Below, piece by piece: positions 1 through 11,360 of a stretch of DNA of 64,000 bases. The stretch is from Cheiracanthium punctorium. Lineage: Eukaryota > Arthropoda > Arachnida > Araneae > Cheiracanthiidae. The position numbers and the translations under genes are program-made. Below the pieces are notes generated by a model. The model was not told the origin of the DNA, searched no databases, and saw only the letters and a list, made by a program, of their open reading frames with translations. Numbering within the stretch: position 1 is the stretch's first letter; each line of letters begins with the position of its first letter. Location: the NCBI GenBank assembly GCA_038373885.1, contig JAWZYV010019433.1, positions 62,001 through 126,000 of the forward strand, given 5' to 3'.

Positions 1-596
1 GAGGGGGGGGGCAATTAGTGTGCTACATTCGTAAAGTGGCCAGATGTCCTGCTTTTCGCGGGACAGTCCTGCTTTTTACCTTCATGGCCTGCTGTCCCCA
101 CAGAATCCTAAAATGCCCCGCTTTTCCATTCCTGTCCCGCCAATAAATAAATTAATTAATTAATGTAAAATAAATTGGGAATAAATTAACACGAAAATGA
201 TTGTGTTATTTACAAAGTTTGTTACTTGCATTTAACAAGAGTTTTTTTTATTATTATTGATGAAAATTATTGTTTTATAAAATGTATTAATACATACCTA
301 TAATCAATGGATGGTGATTCTATAATTAAGGTTAGAAAGCAAACTATTTTGAAAAGTTATCCAAAAATTAACTATAAAATAATTTAAAAACTAAGTTTAT
401 ATAATAGGCCTATTTTATGTGTATATTTGCTGTATTTTGTCAATTCCTTTTTCTCATAAAAGTTGAAAATCAGATTATGTGTAGAAAAAAAAAAAAAAAT
501 CTTGAGGGGGGGGGGGAGGAAAAATGGTCACTTTCTTCTTTCTTATCCTTAGCTATACTCAAATGAAAGATCTAAACTTAATTTAATATGGCGTAT
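1..596. other. AT-rich sequence, no gene seen
   Basis: The stretch opens with a G run. Bases ~40-145 hold a short block with repeated 'CCTGCTTTT' and 'GGGACAG' words, which looks like a fragment of a dispersed repeat. The rest is AT-rich with an A run and a G run near 485-515. No coding signal was found on either strand. Confidence 0.4.
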
Positions 597-914
597 TCCA
601 GCTACACACCAATGGTGCACCGTAGCATCCCCTGACGCTCTCTGCTGGAAATCAAATGTGACCGTAGCTCCCAGACTGCTCTGGCTAGACTAACAAGTGC
701 CCACCTTAAATTGTCTTTCCTTTAAGAGCGGCAGAAAAATCCCCTCCTCCCCAATTGTAAAAAGTGCTGTGACCATCCATCTTCAATGGATCACATTCTG
801 GGTTGCATCGGACTTTCTAAAGGGGACTTAATACCCGATCCCCAAATTATTATTCATTTTTTGGCGGTCAACAACCTTCTGGAGATGATCCGACGTATGT
901 CAGATCTTTCGAGG
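597..914 (+). pseudogene. Decayed non-LTR retrotransposon ORF2 tail (RNase H C-terminal region)
   Basis: One frame (first base of codon at 600, 603 and so on) reads through a recognisable protein tail interrupted by stops at 633-635 and 723-725. It contains QTALARLTSAHLK, then a Cys/His block (NCKKCCDHPSSMDHILGC), then IGLSKGDLIPDP and IIHFLAVNNLLEMIRR. In arthropod, and especially spider, Jockey-like elements, ORF2 ends after the RNase H domain with LAR-x-x-SGHLK, a C-x2-C...HIL-x-C knuckle and a closing DFLRVNGLMDLI-type helix, and the spacing here matches. The piece is too short and broken to be active. Reverse transcriptase and endonuclease parts were not seen upstream. The GT after 914 resembles a splice donor, but I attribute that to chance. 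Confidence 0.7.
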
Positions 915-3900
915 GTAAGCAACAACAGCATTAACAGGTTAGTGAAAACGACGTTTCTCTGAATCTTCTTTGCTCCTTCAAACAATCCTTATATTCTTTT
1001 TACAAGAGTTCTGAATCACCCTGTATATATACGCATACATATAGATATCATGTATTGCAGTTTATAACAGGACATACACTACAGAAGTCTGTAAAAAATT
1101 ATCCCTTTAAGGAAGTCTGTAAACTATTATCCCATTAAGTCAAGCATGCGTAAACCAAAAACACTACAAGCCGAAAAGTAAACAAGCAAAGCGAACAAAC
1201 CGCAGAATGTCGCAACGTAATTACCATTAATAAAATTTGCAGAAACTGCTAATCAACTTCCGCAAATAACATTTTAGAACTGGCGTGTGGTTTTTACAAA
1301 TGTTTTTAAGGCTAAATATATTGCCACACTGTGTTTACATTAATATCAAATGATAAAAGTTTGTTTACTTTAGAAAAAAAGAGTTATAATAAATCTGATT
1401 ACGAAGCATAAAACTAAATCAAGAATATTATTATTACAAATGAATTTATTTTTATCTTTTTATTTATTATTATTTTTTAAACTTTCAAAGAAAAAATGTT
1501 TACTTAATAAACATTTTAAATATTTCTTACTTTTAAGAAAGGTAAATATCGCATTTAACAAGAGATAATGGGAGACAATATCACAATTCTTAAAATTCGT
1601 GCGGCAATAACTTCGTTCTTCTATTACGAAAGATAATTTTATTTTATTTTAAAGTTTTAAAAACGAAGCTATTTTTAAAAACAGATAAATATCAACAGTA
1701 TTTTAAGAAAACCATATTATGTATAGTTTCCATTTTATCGAGTTAGTTTAACAGCTTTTAAATGAAACTGAATTTAGTCTTCTCACCTAATAATATCACA
1801 TTTAAACATATATTACATGAAACCTGTAATCAGCAAAATAGAATATGGGATCAAAAATCCTAAATTTAGGAAATATTTGGCTTACAAATATTCCTACATT
1901 AAGCACTCCAGTGGAAACAATACATACTTTACCTGCTCTGCGCATGTGACCCAACACAATTTTTTCAACTCACGTTAACAATTTTAGAACTTGAAACAAC
2001 TCGTGTAATTTAATCGAGGAGCCAGTCGAAAGTTTCAACAATACTATCAAAAAAATTATTAATAACAAACCATAAAACGTGTCCACAAAGATGTTATTAC
2101 ATTATATAAGCCCTAAATTAGTACATGGGATCAAAAGTTTGATTTACCTTTATATCGAAGAAATAATCAACAACCCGTTCGGGCGAAGTGGTTCCAAAAG
2201 ACTGGTCCAGGCCGTTGTTTTGTTTGCTGTACCGACACACAGCCCTTGTGTGAGGACAATAACTCCACGTTTTTTAAAGTCGACCCACTTACTTAAATCT
2301 GACCTTTAACCCAGGTATCGAATGAATGAAAGTGATTTCGTAGGCAGGTGTGTAAGGTCTTTTTTGAAAGAACTTGGTTCAGTTTCGCTAAACGGCCTCT
2401 GCAGCTATAAAACTCGAAAGCAGACCGACGAAACGCTTGCTTAGAAACGTGCAGAAAGAGAATCTGCGTTGCTAAATTCCACAAGAGGAATCGAGACAAC
2501 CCACGTTCTTTTTCTAATTCCTGCATCAGTATGTACGATGAATAAAATTAATCATTTGGAAAAAAGCAAACAAATTTTCTACAATTTTGTAATTTTGGGT
2601 GTGTGTTTGCTACACATGAAATGGGCTAGAGCGTTAATGGAATTTAGAGGTGAAAAAAAAATTAAGGTATGTTCTGTGAAAAACCGTGCATGTTACATGG
2701 CTCTTAAACTGAGTAAAAAAAAAAAGAGTCGCCCGCAAACTTATGTAAGTTGAATTGATGTGCAATCTTCCAAACGATACACCTGTGCACCTGCTTCTGA
2801 AAGTTTCATAAAACTCTTCTGAAAAAATTTCTTAGACAAGGAATTGCGATGCAATATTTGAAGAACGATATTTAGCAAAATACTGCATGTAGCAACACTT
2901 TATGAATGTTTTATGACAGTAACACACAATAAACCCTTTGTAAAAATGCATTACATAATTTGCGGTGTTTTGAAATCTCTCGTATTAACTTGATCCATGG
3001 GCGACCATATGATTCTTTCTAGTGTGTGTGGGGGGGGGGGGGGGGAAGTCAAGGGTCCTGCCCTAGAAATATAGTATATTTTAGCGTTGAACCACTTCTA
3101 TTTTATAACTTACAACAGTATGTAAATCATAAAGACATGGAAGGTAGAGAGGGGCGCACATGTCTCCTCCCTGCCTATAGGTATGCGCGTCCATGACTTG
3201 ATAAGTTTTTAAAACTAAGTTGTTTAAAAAACAGTCTTAAAAAAGCCTTTGAAAAGACAACTCGTCTGTATCTCTCTAGGTCTCTCTCGCTTTTTTTTTT
3301 AAAGAATTTTTAAAGAAAGTTTTCTGACAGAGAAAATATTTCTTCCCTAATCTGTAACCAGCAAAATTAGAATTAAAAAAGAAGCGCGACCACGATACTT
3401 TGTTTATTCAAAAAACACTGGACAAGTTGAAAATTCAGAACTAAGGGATGGATGCGAGACGATACAGACGTTTTATCATTTCTGTACAGGAATCTTGCGA
3501 GACGAAACACAGCTTTGTGACTGTCTTGAGAGGCGGGACAAGCATATAACTCAAGCGAAATTTTCTAATACCTGGATTAATTTTGCAATAAACGTTATTA
3601 AAAAAAAAATCCCATTTTCACTCGATTTACAAGTCAAAATTCAGACTCTTTCAAAATTCACATGCGCGCATGGGCGCCGGCAGCTCGTCTGTATCTGGCG
3701 CCGGCAGCTCGTCGGCAAAGATAGGCAAATGCCCCCCTTGTGCGAGGTAATCATAGAAAATTATATAAATAGATATGCAAAATCCGAAATTTAATTTTTT
3801 TTAAAGTTAATCAAACCATTAATTTTACTTAAATACATCGCAGAATAAAAATCTACAAAAATACGCTGTAGCGCGTGTGTACGTGCGCAAGCGTCTTCTC

Positions 3901-4798
3901 TGAGAATTTGCCCTAAGAATTGCTAATTGAGTTGCCTGAGAATTGCTAATTGAGAGAAAAAAAAATGTTCCGTTGCTCTCTCCATTGTGTTGGGGGACAA
4001 TGTTTTAAAGTTTAACACATTAATCTTTTGTTGGTAGATCCCGACTGGCCATTAAAAGTCGTAAATTTCGCCAGAAAAATGTCGCTTAACCCCTGTAGTG
4101 ACGACAAGACGTGGCTAATCAGCAACGGCAATTATTCATTTTGTTGTTCGCGGGCCCTACCCATTAACATTTTAGTGTGTACAGAGTACAACTGCTGAAT
4201 GCAATATTGAACCCATTTCACAGCCACCGTGCAATATACAGTGTTCACAGCATACATTTTCGCATTTTAGGATGGCATTAAGTTTTCCAGATTAAGTAAT
4301 TCCCGTCCTTTTCAGTGAGGACTGTAGTAAACCAACCTCAAATGCTATTTACAACTATTATCACTATTACCTGCTAATTTACAAGTTCAGCTTTCTTTTT
4401 TAAAACCAGACCAGCTATACATTGCCAGGTACTCGCTTTGTCTGACATCTTAGAATATGTTTTATTTTTATAATGAGGATTTGTACCCATACGTCTGGGT
4501 GGTGTGGACAACTTATGAGAGCAGTTGAAAGAATGAAAGCTGTACAAATTGCTTGAGGGTTGGATTGTTCGTCTATGCTTCAGCATCACTTAAGGCCGAT
4601 GCTGATTGCTGATGCGTCTAATTTGGCTGTAGTGGGTAAGAGAGTCATTCTCGTCGCGAATTTTACGACCTTTTAATGACAATTCGGGGTTTACCGATCA
4701 AAGATTTCTGCACTAAACCGCAAACTCCGTCCCCTATAAAATGGAGAGAGCAACGGAAGATTTTTTTCCGGTATCAGTGTGCCGTTGTCCATTCAAAT
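915..4798. other. Long AT-rich stretch without a supported gene
   Basis: Open frames here are short and of poor composition. Small structures visible are: a GAATCACCCTGTATA end near 1009-1025, typical of arthropod transposon termini; a G run at ~3030-3045; a 24-bp-period duplication of GGCGCCGGCAGCTCGTC at 3673-3689 and 3697-3713; and a duplicated GAATTGCTAATTGAG near 3918-3955. A block near 3440-3540 (ATGCGAGACGA) resembles one near 30725 and is probably an old dispersed repeat. Confidence 0.4.
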
Positions 4799-4952
4799 AT
4801 GGTGGAACCTGCTAAAACGACCACTTTGGTAAAGAGATCGTCTGTCTACAACTTTAATGCAATTTCGCTTTACTACCATCACACTTTACCACCTTTGTAA
4901 GGTGACCAGTTTTGTTCTTCCCAAGGGTAGTCCCATTAGACAGGCTCCACTG
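4799..4952. mobile_element. Short MITE with Tigger/pogo-like ends
   Basis: The left end reads GGTGGAACCTGCTAAAACGACCAC and the right end CAGGCTCCACTG followed by TA, making imperfect inverted termini of the CAGTGGAACCTGCT type. The interior carries repeated ACCAC(C)TTTGTAAAG-like words. The same termini bound the larger element at 9950-11242. Ends of this type with a TA target fit the Tc1/mariner-pogo (Tigger) group, but there is no coding sequence to confirm it. Confidence 0.6.
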
Positions 4953-5115
4953 TACAAATAAAACTGGGAACACTGCTCCAGCCACTGTGGCGATAGCGAG
5001 TCAAGAAAACGTGCCTCTCCTTCTGTTTAAAAATAAAAGATCTATATCATTTTTGTAAATAGAGAAATTACGTTTAGTCCACAAGGATTCAATTTGTATA
5101 TGTATAAATATTCTA

Positions 5116-5117
5116 GG

Positions 5118-5161
<44 letters not shown>
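5116..5161. repeat. TA-rich microsatellite
   Basis: An interrupted GTATAT run passes into a nearly pure (TA)n tract. Confidence 0.9.
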
Positions 5162-5162
<1 letters not shown>

Positions 5163-5579
5163 CATTACAAATCAGAAGCCCGCTAAAATCCCAAATTTCT
5201 AGAACTACACAGTTTTAATTCAGTTGGAACAAAGGAATCTGCTTTCAAAAGCTGCAATTACTACACGGTCCCTTGCAATTCCTTTGTAATTTTGTATACG
5301 GTCCCCGCTTCCAGTCAATCTGGCGTCTTAAAAGCCATAACAAACCTTGAAAAACAGCTGCCCAGATTTTGGGATCTGTCAATAATTGCAACTTGCATGG
5401 ATCATGTGACACGATCTCAAAAGTTAATAAAAGGGGCTGATGCAGCCCAGCAGCGACTTTTTTGCGTGACAGCAACTGCCAAGGAAAAATGTATCGAATC
5501 ACCCAATAAAATAATGTAACCGCAGTTCGACCGATTCTTCCACTGACGTTATAGCGGCCCAAGGATTTTTACAGCTCGC

Positions 5580-5755
5580 TCCAGGGCTTTGCCGGCCAGC
5601 GAAGACCGGCCAGGATCCCACAATAACGGTCCTAAGCCAGAGTCCCGAGCCGCCTCGACTAATGCTCAACCCCGAGAATGGGTCTCGAACAGCCTCGCGT
5701 CCTCCGGCACACGACTACACCTTCTCGTAACCGTTTAATGCTACACACAAGAATA
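5580..5755 (-). repeat. Possible tRNA-derived SINE fragment
   Basis: On the minus strand a box B-like GTTCGAGACCC follows a GTAGTCGTGTGCCGG stretch that could be a degenerate box A, at the spacing expected for an RNA polymerase III promoter. The downstream part contains a GC-rich inverted word pair (GGCCGG...CCGGCC). It differs from the other SINEs in the window and was assigned from the promoter-like blocks alone. Confidence 0.35.
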
Positions 5756-5762
5756 ACATTTC

Positions 5763-5955
5763 CCTTTACACTTTGGAAGGTGCCTGGTTCAAAACCATTT
5801 CGCGTCCGCCGACCTAACTGTTCGGAGTTTTCCGTGCTTTCCTCCGAAACTTAAGAGTAAATAGGGTTAGGCCCCTTAGAAAGACACCCAAGGAGTGCAC
5901 CTCACCCATCGGCTTAGATTCCATGTGCAGATAATTGGCCGTAATCCTACATCAC
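5763..5955 (+). repeat. SINE copy (family A), 5'-truncated
   Basis: It contains GGTTCAAAACC (box B), CGCGTCCGCCGACCTA, TTCGGAGTTTTCC, CCGAAACTTAAGAGTAAAT, CCCCTTAGAAAG, and the tail CGGCTTAGATTCC...GCAGATAATTGGCC. The same ordered blocks occur at 6340-6562 (minus), 23490-23985, 38310-38450 and 38722-38967 (minus). The box A half is mostly missing here. Confidence 0.7.
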
Positions 5956-6339
5956 GAAAAACAACCCTTTACACTTTACATTCTTAGGACTGTGAATATA
6001 TTTCTTGATATATTGGCGTGTTTAAAGATGTTACCCCTATTATCATTATATTATTTTATTATCCACAAAAAATTATTTTAAGTTACCTTAAAAAAAAGCT
6101 AGTAAAAACAAGCAATACAATAAAATTATGTTTCTTGAAAATCAAAATGAGTCGGTTGTTTCATTTTTCGCCTTCCCGTTATTCTTTCTTCCAGATTTTC
6201 TTAAATATGAAATTCACTGATTCCATTTTATGAATTTTTCTAGCTAACCAATCGAAGCCTGAAAATTTTGCATTCCAAATTTTTCTGCCAGAATAACAGC
6301 ACTGCAGTAATTGCTTGATTTTATTTTATTTTGGTAATA

Positions 6340-6562
6340 CGAACAATGAACAATTATCTACATGAGGGATCTAGGCCGAGTACGGGGTGCCCTACGTGGG
6401 GGGGGGGGGTTCTAAGGGGTCTTAATCCGTATTTATGAGAAGTTTCGGAGAAAACTGCATAAGACTCCGAACAGCTATACTGACGGACGCGCCCCGAGTT
6501 TGAACCAGGCACTTTTCTTCTCCCAGTTGCGAGCGCTATGCGCTCAGCCACTCGTCGGGCCT
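6340..6562 (-). repeat. tRNA-derived SINE (family A), near full length
   Basis: Read on the minus strand it begins GAGTGGCTGAGCGCATAGC (box A-like), then GGTTCAAACTCG (box B), then the body CGTCCGTCAGTATAGCTG, CTCCGAAACTTCTCATAAAT, a C run, and the tail GGCCTAGATCCCTCATGTAG. The head resembles a Leu/Ser-type tRNA, so transcription by RNA polymerase III is inferred. A second SINE (family B) adjoins it upstream on the same strand. The open frames overlapping it on both strands are not genes. Confidence 0.75.
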
Positions 6563-6574
6563 CCAGAAATTGGA

Positions 6575-6825
6575 GTTATGGGATTTGTGATGTTATGTGG
6601 CAAGCTTATACTAGAGGCATCTGCATTCTGGGGCGGTTGCCTTGGTCGGAGGATTTTTTCAGAGGTTCTGACGCGTATTCACGTTAAATCTGGAGAAAAC
6701 CATCTGGAAAAACTCCATGACTAGTTAGATCGAGAGTCGCGCGATAGGCCCAAACGCGGGACCTTCACACTTCAACCATCTATCATGTCGAGTGTCTTAT
6801 CAACTCGGCCATGGTGGGGCCCAGA
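6575..6825 (-). repeat. tRNA-derived SINE (family B)
   Basis: On the minus strand: CACCATGGCCGAGTTGATAAG (box A-like), GAAGGTCCCGCGTTTGGGCC (box B region), then TCTCCAGATTTAACGTGAAT, CAGAACCTCTGAAAAAATCC and GCCACATAACATCACAAAT. The same block order recurs at 59350-59600 (plus) and 49230-49392 (minus), which establishes a family. Confidence 0.7.
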
Positions 6826-7319
6826 AATTAGAATGTTGGATGCTCTTGCTTCATGCAACCATTTGCATGCAGAAGTGCCTTGGCAAACTCTTCCAATCGG
6901 CCACATTGACTTTTCGGCCGTTTGGATTTGGATCCCAAACTAAATTTTTGCGCTGCTTCAAGAATTTTATCTTTGCTTCTAAAATACCTTTGAAAATACA
7001 CTCAGGTAGTTGAGATTGTCTTGCGAATTGCACTTTTGACATTCCCCGACACTTTTTTCCCCACTCTTAAAAAATTTTTCCCTTGTTCCTGTAGCGTAAG
7101 ATGAAAAAAAAAAATCGTTGTTAAACAGAAACGACCTCGTCTTTGAATAGAAATTTTTTACGTTGGAGTTGCTGGGACTTTGAAATATCGTCTTTAGAAA
7201 GAGATCGTCGTTAAACAGAGAGTCAACTGTATATACAGTGCTACTTTTTTAAATTTCAGTTCATGTGAAAATTTACAATTTTTTTAAAAACTTCTTTAAT
7301 CCATAGTGTATTTCTAGCT
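6826..7319. other. No gene; fragment of a TIR element
   Basis: The segment 7130-7240 holds GACCTCGTCTTTGAATAG and GATCGTCGTTAAACAGAGAG and ends TCAACTGTATA, like one end of a pogo/Tigger-type MITE of the CAGT...TA kind. The matching other end was not found. Confidence 0.35.
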
Positions 7320-7371
7320 CTGGGGGGGGGCTCGAGCCCCCAGAGCCCCCCCCCGTGGATCCGCCACTGGG
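7320..7371 (-). mobile_element. One end of a hAT-like G-tract element
   Basis: A G9 run and a C9 run flank CTCGAGCCCCCAGAG, giving a strong small hairpin. The outer edge reads GTGGATCCGCCACTG, the complement of a CAGTGGCGGATCC terminus. A related CAACGGCGGATCC terminus occurs at 40955. No second end or target duplication was recognised. Confidence 0.45.
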
Positions 7372-7439
7372 CTGAGGGTAGGCAAAATGAAAAAAAAAAA
7401 AGTATTATTCATTTGATAAGCTACAGGAATTATTTGAGG

Positions 7440-8624
7440 CAAGGCCGTAGCCAGGAAATTTTTTCGGGGGGGGTTTCAAGTTTTATGTTTTAATATGGTA
7501 CTTTTTTCAGCACACTGAAATTAAAATTAAACAAAGTATGATCTCCAGCTTTGTGTTTTTTCATTTTTATTTAAAACGCGAAAATAATGCATCCAAATTG
7601 AAAGTGCTATGTAAGCAATATCCTATCGGCGTAGCGAACCTCTGTGTCAGTACAGCCTTTAAAGAATGACAAGCACTGTGTGACAGAGCAGGGCCGGCTG
7701 GACCATAAGGAAAACTAGGCGACTGCCTAGGCGCTGACTCGAGGGGGCGACACTAGCCAGGCAGCGGATGTTTTTTTTTTTTTTACTCCTGCTGTCCGCA
7801 GTGCCACTCTCTTTTTATTCTAAGGAGTAGCGGACTGGTTACGTGAATAATGCAACGTAGGATCTCCCTCCCGGTCCACATGGGTCGAGACTGGAGCCTA
7901 CATGTCCCAAACTCCAAAAATCACAAACTTATCACTCTGACTTTTTTATTTATAGAGGTCATAAACACGATACTGTGAAACTGTTTCGTGTTTCGATCTC
8001 CGATGGAATCGAGAGATGACTCACTATTTTTTGTGGAAAGAGAAATTTTTTTATTTACGATATTTCTTTTTTGTCTCTCTCTACGTGTAAGGGGGGGGGG
8101 TGAAAGAAGAAGAGAGAGAACCAATGTGGAGAAGCATTGAGACGAATGTGAGCTTTTGCTCCGATCATACTGCATTCTAATTATGGGAAATGTAAATACT
8201 GTGTAAAATTGTGTAAATAAAGCAGCCGTAGATAGTGTACTTAGGGCACATTTTTGCTACCACCTTCACAAATTCCTACTACTATGATACATTAAACACT
8301 GTTTATTTAAAGAATTATTTGATGAGAATGAGAAATTCTGCTTGCAAGTGCCACGGAAATTGCATTTCCTTTTGGCCATACTCAGAAGACAGGTATGCAT
8401 ATAACGTACAGAGAAAAGAGTAGCATATTTAAGTGAAATTTATCACTTTGCGATCCTCAGAGAAACACAAGTAAAAAATTACATGCGGTTTGAATGAACT
8501 GAAGTGCAATAATCGTAATTGGCGATACAAGGGATAATTTTTTTTTCTACGAACAGTAAGTTATGTGACTGAAAATTTCGGGGGGGGTTTGAACCCCCAA
8601 AACCCCCCCTTGGCTACGGCCTTG
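7440..8624. mobile_element. hAT-type nonautonomous element, GTAGCC family, 1.2 kb
   Basis: Inverted ends CAAGGCCGTAGCCAGG and CTTGGCTACGGCCTTG are bounded by the 8-bp direct repeat ATTTGAGG at 7432-7439 and 8625-8632. G and C tracts lie just inside the ends (GGGGGGG...CCCCCCC). An 8-bp target duplication with CA(G)-type ends is the hAT signature. The interior has no recognisable transposase. At 7688 a second hAT-like end (CAGGGCCGGCTGGACC) lies inside it without a visible partner. The 84-codon minus-strand frame at 7921-8175 looks like noise. Confidence 0.85.
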
Positions 8625-8632
8625 ATTTGAGG

Positions 8633-9949
8633 CATCGGTCACTTCGGAACACCGAAGTGTTATACTTTCGTGCAAACGAATAACAAATATGCTTTAAAAG
8701 TTTCTATTATTTAAACGCGGTTAAGAAAATAAAACGAAAGAAGTTAAAGGAAAAATATGCACGTTGCGAAAAATATGGGTCGTTCAGCATTCAAGGTTGT
8801 GGATGGGTGGTCGTGGGGGGAGGGGGGGGAGTCACATCAAAGAACCGCCGAGGACCGCAAAGATAATAACGATCCTCACTGGAAATAATAAACAGTAATT
8901 TTAATCAGGAAGTCACTATTTCGCTGGTTCTACCTTCAGTCACATCAACAATGGACAGTATCTATTTAAAAATAAAAAAAAGTCTTCAAGAGCCAAAGCA
9001 CAAAAGAAATCAGAACAAAAGGTAGCTGGAAGAGGAAAATTTCCAGAAACCTCTATTATTATTATTATTATTTTTATTATTATTATTGGTAGTTCCATTT
9101 CGAACTTTTATTTCAATTTCGAATGCTTTCTTAACAGAAAAATCTTTTAAAAGTTTCTCTGACTGATGTTGAAATTAAGAGTCAATACAATAAGTTTTTT
9201 TTTTTTTTTTTTTAATTTTGGGTTCGAGTACACTCCAGCTAGAAAGACAAATATTCCTAGAAAATGAGCATGAACTCGCCTCTAAAATATAATACACTGA
9301 CTAGCAGATGGTACGTCCACGCTCGGGATCTAAAACTGTAAAAGCCACGGAGTGCCCAGCTGGAATTTATTTGTACCTTGGATCTACTATATCAGTTTTC
9401 ATGCCCCTAGAAGTTGGTTCTACTAGATATAACCGATGGCTTTATGATTAGGATGTTCTCGTTTACTTTTTGAAAGAAAGAAGAAAAAGAAAAAAGAAAA
9501 GAAAAGAAGGTAGTAGAATATTTACCTGCAAGGGTAGTTTCTTTTATACATCCAATTTATTTCAGAATTTAGACTTTTTTTTTCCCATGTGTAAATAGTT
9601 TGCATGAATATATTGGTACAAAAAAAACCCATTTGAAATAAAAATAAATTTAAATTTTCATTGGTATTGTTCATCTAAAGATCGAGTGGTTCTTTCCTGT
9701 CGAATGTAAACTTTTAACCCTTTATGCACCGACAGAACTTTAAAGTCCCACCACTAAAATCTCTCAGTAGCACGTAACTTTGCAATAAGAATCCAATACG
9801 ATCTTTCAGCATCTGAATTTTAATATTTGATTTAATAAGACACAAGGGACAGACTGAATTCTCGGTTGGGGGCCATTGAACTTTTTACTTAGGTCTATAA
9901 ATTCTTCAAAACGCAAATTCAACGCGTAAAATCGTGAAGTATGCAAATA
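8633..9949. other. No gene; simple repeats and a TTAA-type end
   Basis: It contains a G-rich tract near 8815-8830, an (ATT)n microsatellite at ~9054-9087, a T run at ~9196-9214 and a GAAA-rich tract at ~9472-9508. TTAACCCTTTATGCACCGAC at ~9714 resembles a lone piggyBac-like terminus with its TTAA target. No partner was found. Confidence 0.4.
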
Positions 9950-11242
9950 CAGTGGAACCTGCCTAATGTGACCACCCTCGGGAACGACAAAACTGGTCAC
10001 CTTACAAAGGTAGCACTTTAATAAATTTGTTTATGCTTAAAATTCAAATAACACTTGCACAAACACTCTACAGTTGATTTATAACAAGATCTCAAAATCA
10101 ATAAATATCCATGAACAAAAAAGAGGAATGTAGGGAGTAAAATACTGATACATTAAAATGCACATTGCATACAAATTGTGTGCGACTTACGTTTCAATGT
10201 GTGTTTTAATACTTGGTCACAATGAATAATAAAAAATAATAAATATGAATAAAAAATATAAATTTCCATTTTGCAGCTTGACATATTACTAAAGTACAGT
10301 TTTAATGTTTGGGTTGTTTTCATGTTTGCACAAATATAGTTCATGATACAATTTTCACTAGTGTACATCAAGAGCACATTTTTTAGATAACACACTGTAC
10401 TGTAACAGCAAAGTTCTAAAAGGGCCGGTCGCCAAATAAATCGCCAGGTTGAAAAAATGAAAAGAAATGTTAGGCTTTATACATGTTTGTCAAAATTTAA
10501 ATGTGACTCGCCACAAGGGTGATCAGAATATAGCTTTTGTAGCCTATACAAAATTATTGTAATCCTGTGGGAAAGGAAGAAAATTAAATATATTCACAGA
10601 CTACAGACGCCAACAAAATGCATTGCAAAGGCTAAAACCAAAGTAAATTAAGAAACAGATAAATAGCATTATTGACAGATAGGGGATTTAAAATAGCAAG
10701 AGTATTACATTTAGAATAGGTAAAGGGAAATCAGAAGTACTCATAAATGCGTGATTAACTTTATCAAAAGTAATTGTAAATATGTGATTAACTGCATCCC
10801 ACACCTCTTACCGGAAACCACGCTGAATCAATTTTAGCATCAACAGAAATATAAAAGAATCTAGAATAAAACAAGTTTTCTTTTTTAATTTATTTATCTA
10901 ATTTTTTCTAAATTCATCTATTGAGAACAAGTGTTACAGAAGAGAGAATCAGTGTTGAGATCAAGTCTTGTGTTAAACAACTGAAAAGGGATACAGCATT
11001 CTATATTATCTGAAAGAGTTTTATATTTAAGAGGCAGTTTATAGTGGAAAGTGGTCACATTTGACAGGTTAAAAAACTTAAATTTGGCAGATTATCTGGT
11101 CACTACACAGTTTTCGCAGGTGGTCACTTTATAGGATATTTTCCCCATACATTTTTTATGAGTTACAATGAAATTTCATAAAAGTGTTCATTTTAGACAG
11201 GTGGTCTCTTTACCAAGGTGGTCACTTTAGCAGGTTCCACTG
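9950..11242. mobile_element. Tigger/pogo-like nonautonomous element, 1.3 kb
   Basis: The left end CAGTGGAACCTGCCTAATGTGACCACC and right end GGTGGTCACTTTAGCAGG, TTCCACTG are inverted copies, and TA flanks both sides (9948-9949 and 11243-11244). Subterminal words (GGTCACTTT and AAAGTGACC relatives) recur inside both ends, for example near 11050-11110 and 11195-11230. No transposase-like frame of useful length was seen in the 1.29 kb, so it is probably mobilised in trans. The same termini bound the shorter MITE at 4799-4952. Confidence 0.75.
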
Positions 11243-11244
11243 TA

Positions 11245-11325
11245 AATATAAAGTTGTAAAACAAAATTTCGAAGAGTGCCATGCTCCCCTCACTGAGACG
11301 CCCTTGATATGACATACCTTTAGTA

Positions 11326-11360
<35 letters not shown>

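Noticed and set aside
786..914. Exon-like reading ending in a GTAAGC donor
   Set aside because: The sequence is better explained as the tail of a retrotransposon ORF with in-frame stops just upstream.
5245..5562. Overlapping frames of 105 (minus) and 75 (plus) codons
   Set aside because: Both strands are open, neither has a recognised motif, and no splice site or promoter supports either.
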